This document shows positions 5,885 through 6,631 of a stretch of 6,631 nucleotides of DNA, one piece after another. The position numbers and the translations under genes were made by a program. Position 1 is the stretch's first letter. The number at the start of each line of letters is the position of its first letter. The DNA comes from an uncultured Prevotella sp. (GTDB lineage Bacteria; Bacteroidota; Bacteroidia; Bacteroidales; Bacteroidaceae): positions 1 through 6,631 of the forward strand of contig URJQ01000132.1 of assembly GCA_900548195.1 (NCBI GenBank). Reading direction: 5' to 3'. The notes beneath the pieces are model-generated. The model had not been told where the DNA came from, made no database searches, and worked only from the letters and a program-made list of their open reading frames with translations.

Positions 5885-6631
5885 TTATTTTTTCAACGGA
5901 AATCTGTAAGCAAGCCAACCCATTATGAGAGCAACGGCAGCCGGGAAAAGGGAGAACATCGCCCATACCATAGCCTTGACAGACTCTTCATCAGTGATGG
6001 TGACGATGGTCTCGCCAGTTATCATATCAGTGGTGGATACGAGACCAGCCATGCCGAGCAATGCAGCAATGAGCGAACCGGATATTGCTCCGCCGAATTT
6101 CTGCGCCATAGTGCCGGAGGAGAAGATAAGTCCGGTGGAGGAATTGCCGAATTTCTCAGTGGCGAAGTCAGCCACGTCAGCATACATGGACCACAGGAGC
6201 GGAGAGTAGAGTCCGGCTCCTACTGACGTAAGAATGGAGACACCTATCATCACCCAGATATAGGAAGCGTCCATCGGGATGAAGAAGAAGAGCACCGAAG
6301 TGGCAAAGCAAATGACAGACGACCACACGAAAGCCATACGCTTGGAACCTACCCAGCGAGTGAAAGCAGGCGAAAGGGCGCCGAAGAGCATACAAGTCAC
6401 TTCTCCTATTGCCATAAAGACCGTGAAATTGATAATCAATTTGCCGAGAGTCACATCGCCACCGATACAGTAAGTGAACATATATCCTGCCACTGCGTAG
6501 CGGAATCCATTGAAGAAATTGGTGCAGACAGCGACCGAAGTGATGTAAATCCAAGGCTTGTTCCTGAAGAGGTCACCAAACTGCTTGAAGGAGAATTTCT
6601 CAGCACGCTTTGGCTTGAGACGTTCCTTGGT
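5885..6631 (-). CDS. GPH-family sugar:cation symporter, C-terminal part (partial)
   Basis: An open frame of 248 residues enters from the right edge and ends at a TAA at 5885; the N-terminal half is outside the window. A start at 6493 is not real: that codon is GTG inside a membrane segment and the frame stays open to 6631. Six hydrophobic segments are visible at about residues 27-56, 66-90, 97-118, 123-145, 178-200 and 217-242 of the fragment, matching the C-terminal six helices of a 12-helix MFS_2/GPH transporter. The loop ADVADFATEKFGNSSTGLIF (151-170) followed by an SSGTMAQKFGGA stretch matches the conserved late loop of MelB-type carriers. The protein sits in the inner membrane and probably imports a disaccharide with Na+ or H+. 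From its neighbours, mannobiose or a related beta-mannoside is the likely substrate; the sequence alone does not show this. Confidence 0.9.
   Translation of the reverse strand, partial: TKERLKPKRAEKFSFKQFGDLFRNKPWIYITSVAVCTNFFNGFRYAVAGYMFTYCIGGDVTLGKLIINFTVFMAIGEVTCMLFGALSPAFTRWVGSKRMAFVWSSVICFATSVLFFFIPMDASYIWVMIGVSILTSVGAGLYSPLLWSMYADVADFATEKFGNSSTGLIFSSGTMAQKFGGAISGSLIAALLGMAGLVSTTDMITGETIVTITDEESVKAMVWAMFSLFPAAVALIMGWLAYRFPLKK

Overview
The window reads as chromosomal DNA of a Bacteroidota bacterium, most likely Prevotella-like. The reasons are the gene content, the lack of Shine-Dalgarno sequences in front of the genes, the A-rich leaders, and intergenic 7-bp repeats of a kind I associate with this group. 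The genus is inferred from general resemblance; no search was run. All five supported genes are on the minus strand, so transcription runs from high to low coordinates.

In transcription order the genes are: (1) the C-terminal half of a GPH-family sugar:cation symporter, entering from the right edge (6631-5885); (2) an AGE-superfamily epimerase closest to cellobiose/mannobiose 2-epimerases (5828-4578); (3) a class I mannose-6-phosphate isomerase (4355-3378); (4) a secreted GH36 alpha-galactosidase (3319-1070); (5) a TtcA-like PP-loop tRNA-thiolation protein (933-244), probably unrelated to the sugar genes. Genes 1-4 fit the end of a beta-galactomannan utilisation operon. The alpha-galactosidase would strip galactose branches in the periplasm. 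The symporter would import mannobiose or another disaccharide. The epimerase would convert mannobiose to mannosyl-glucose for a GH130 phosphorylase, which is not in this window. The isomerase would feed mannose 6-phosphate into glycolysis.

The noncoding DNA is the more unusual part. Two copies of a palindromic element lie in opposite orientation at 953-1081 and 4454-4575. Each has a 52-bp core (46 of 52 positions identical between copies) flanked by inverted arms built of 7-bp units of the GGTAATA type. The copies differ in length by exactly one 7-bp unit. One copy supplies the last codons and stop of the alpha-galactosidase and gives the TtcA-like gene a false N-terminal extension. The other fills most of the enlarged 222-bp gap between the epimerase and isomerase genes, next to a second heptad array (RTGAARA type) and a small GC hairpin. 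At the left edge (1-243) no gene is visible, but three 18-bp direct repeats sit at an exact 22-bp spacing, followed by an inverted half-copy.
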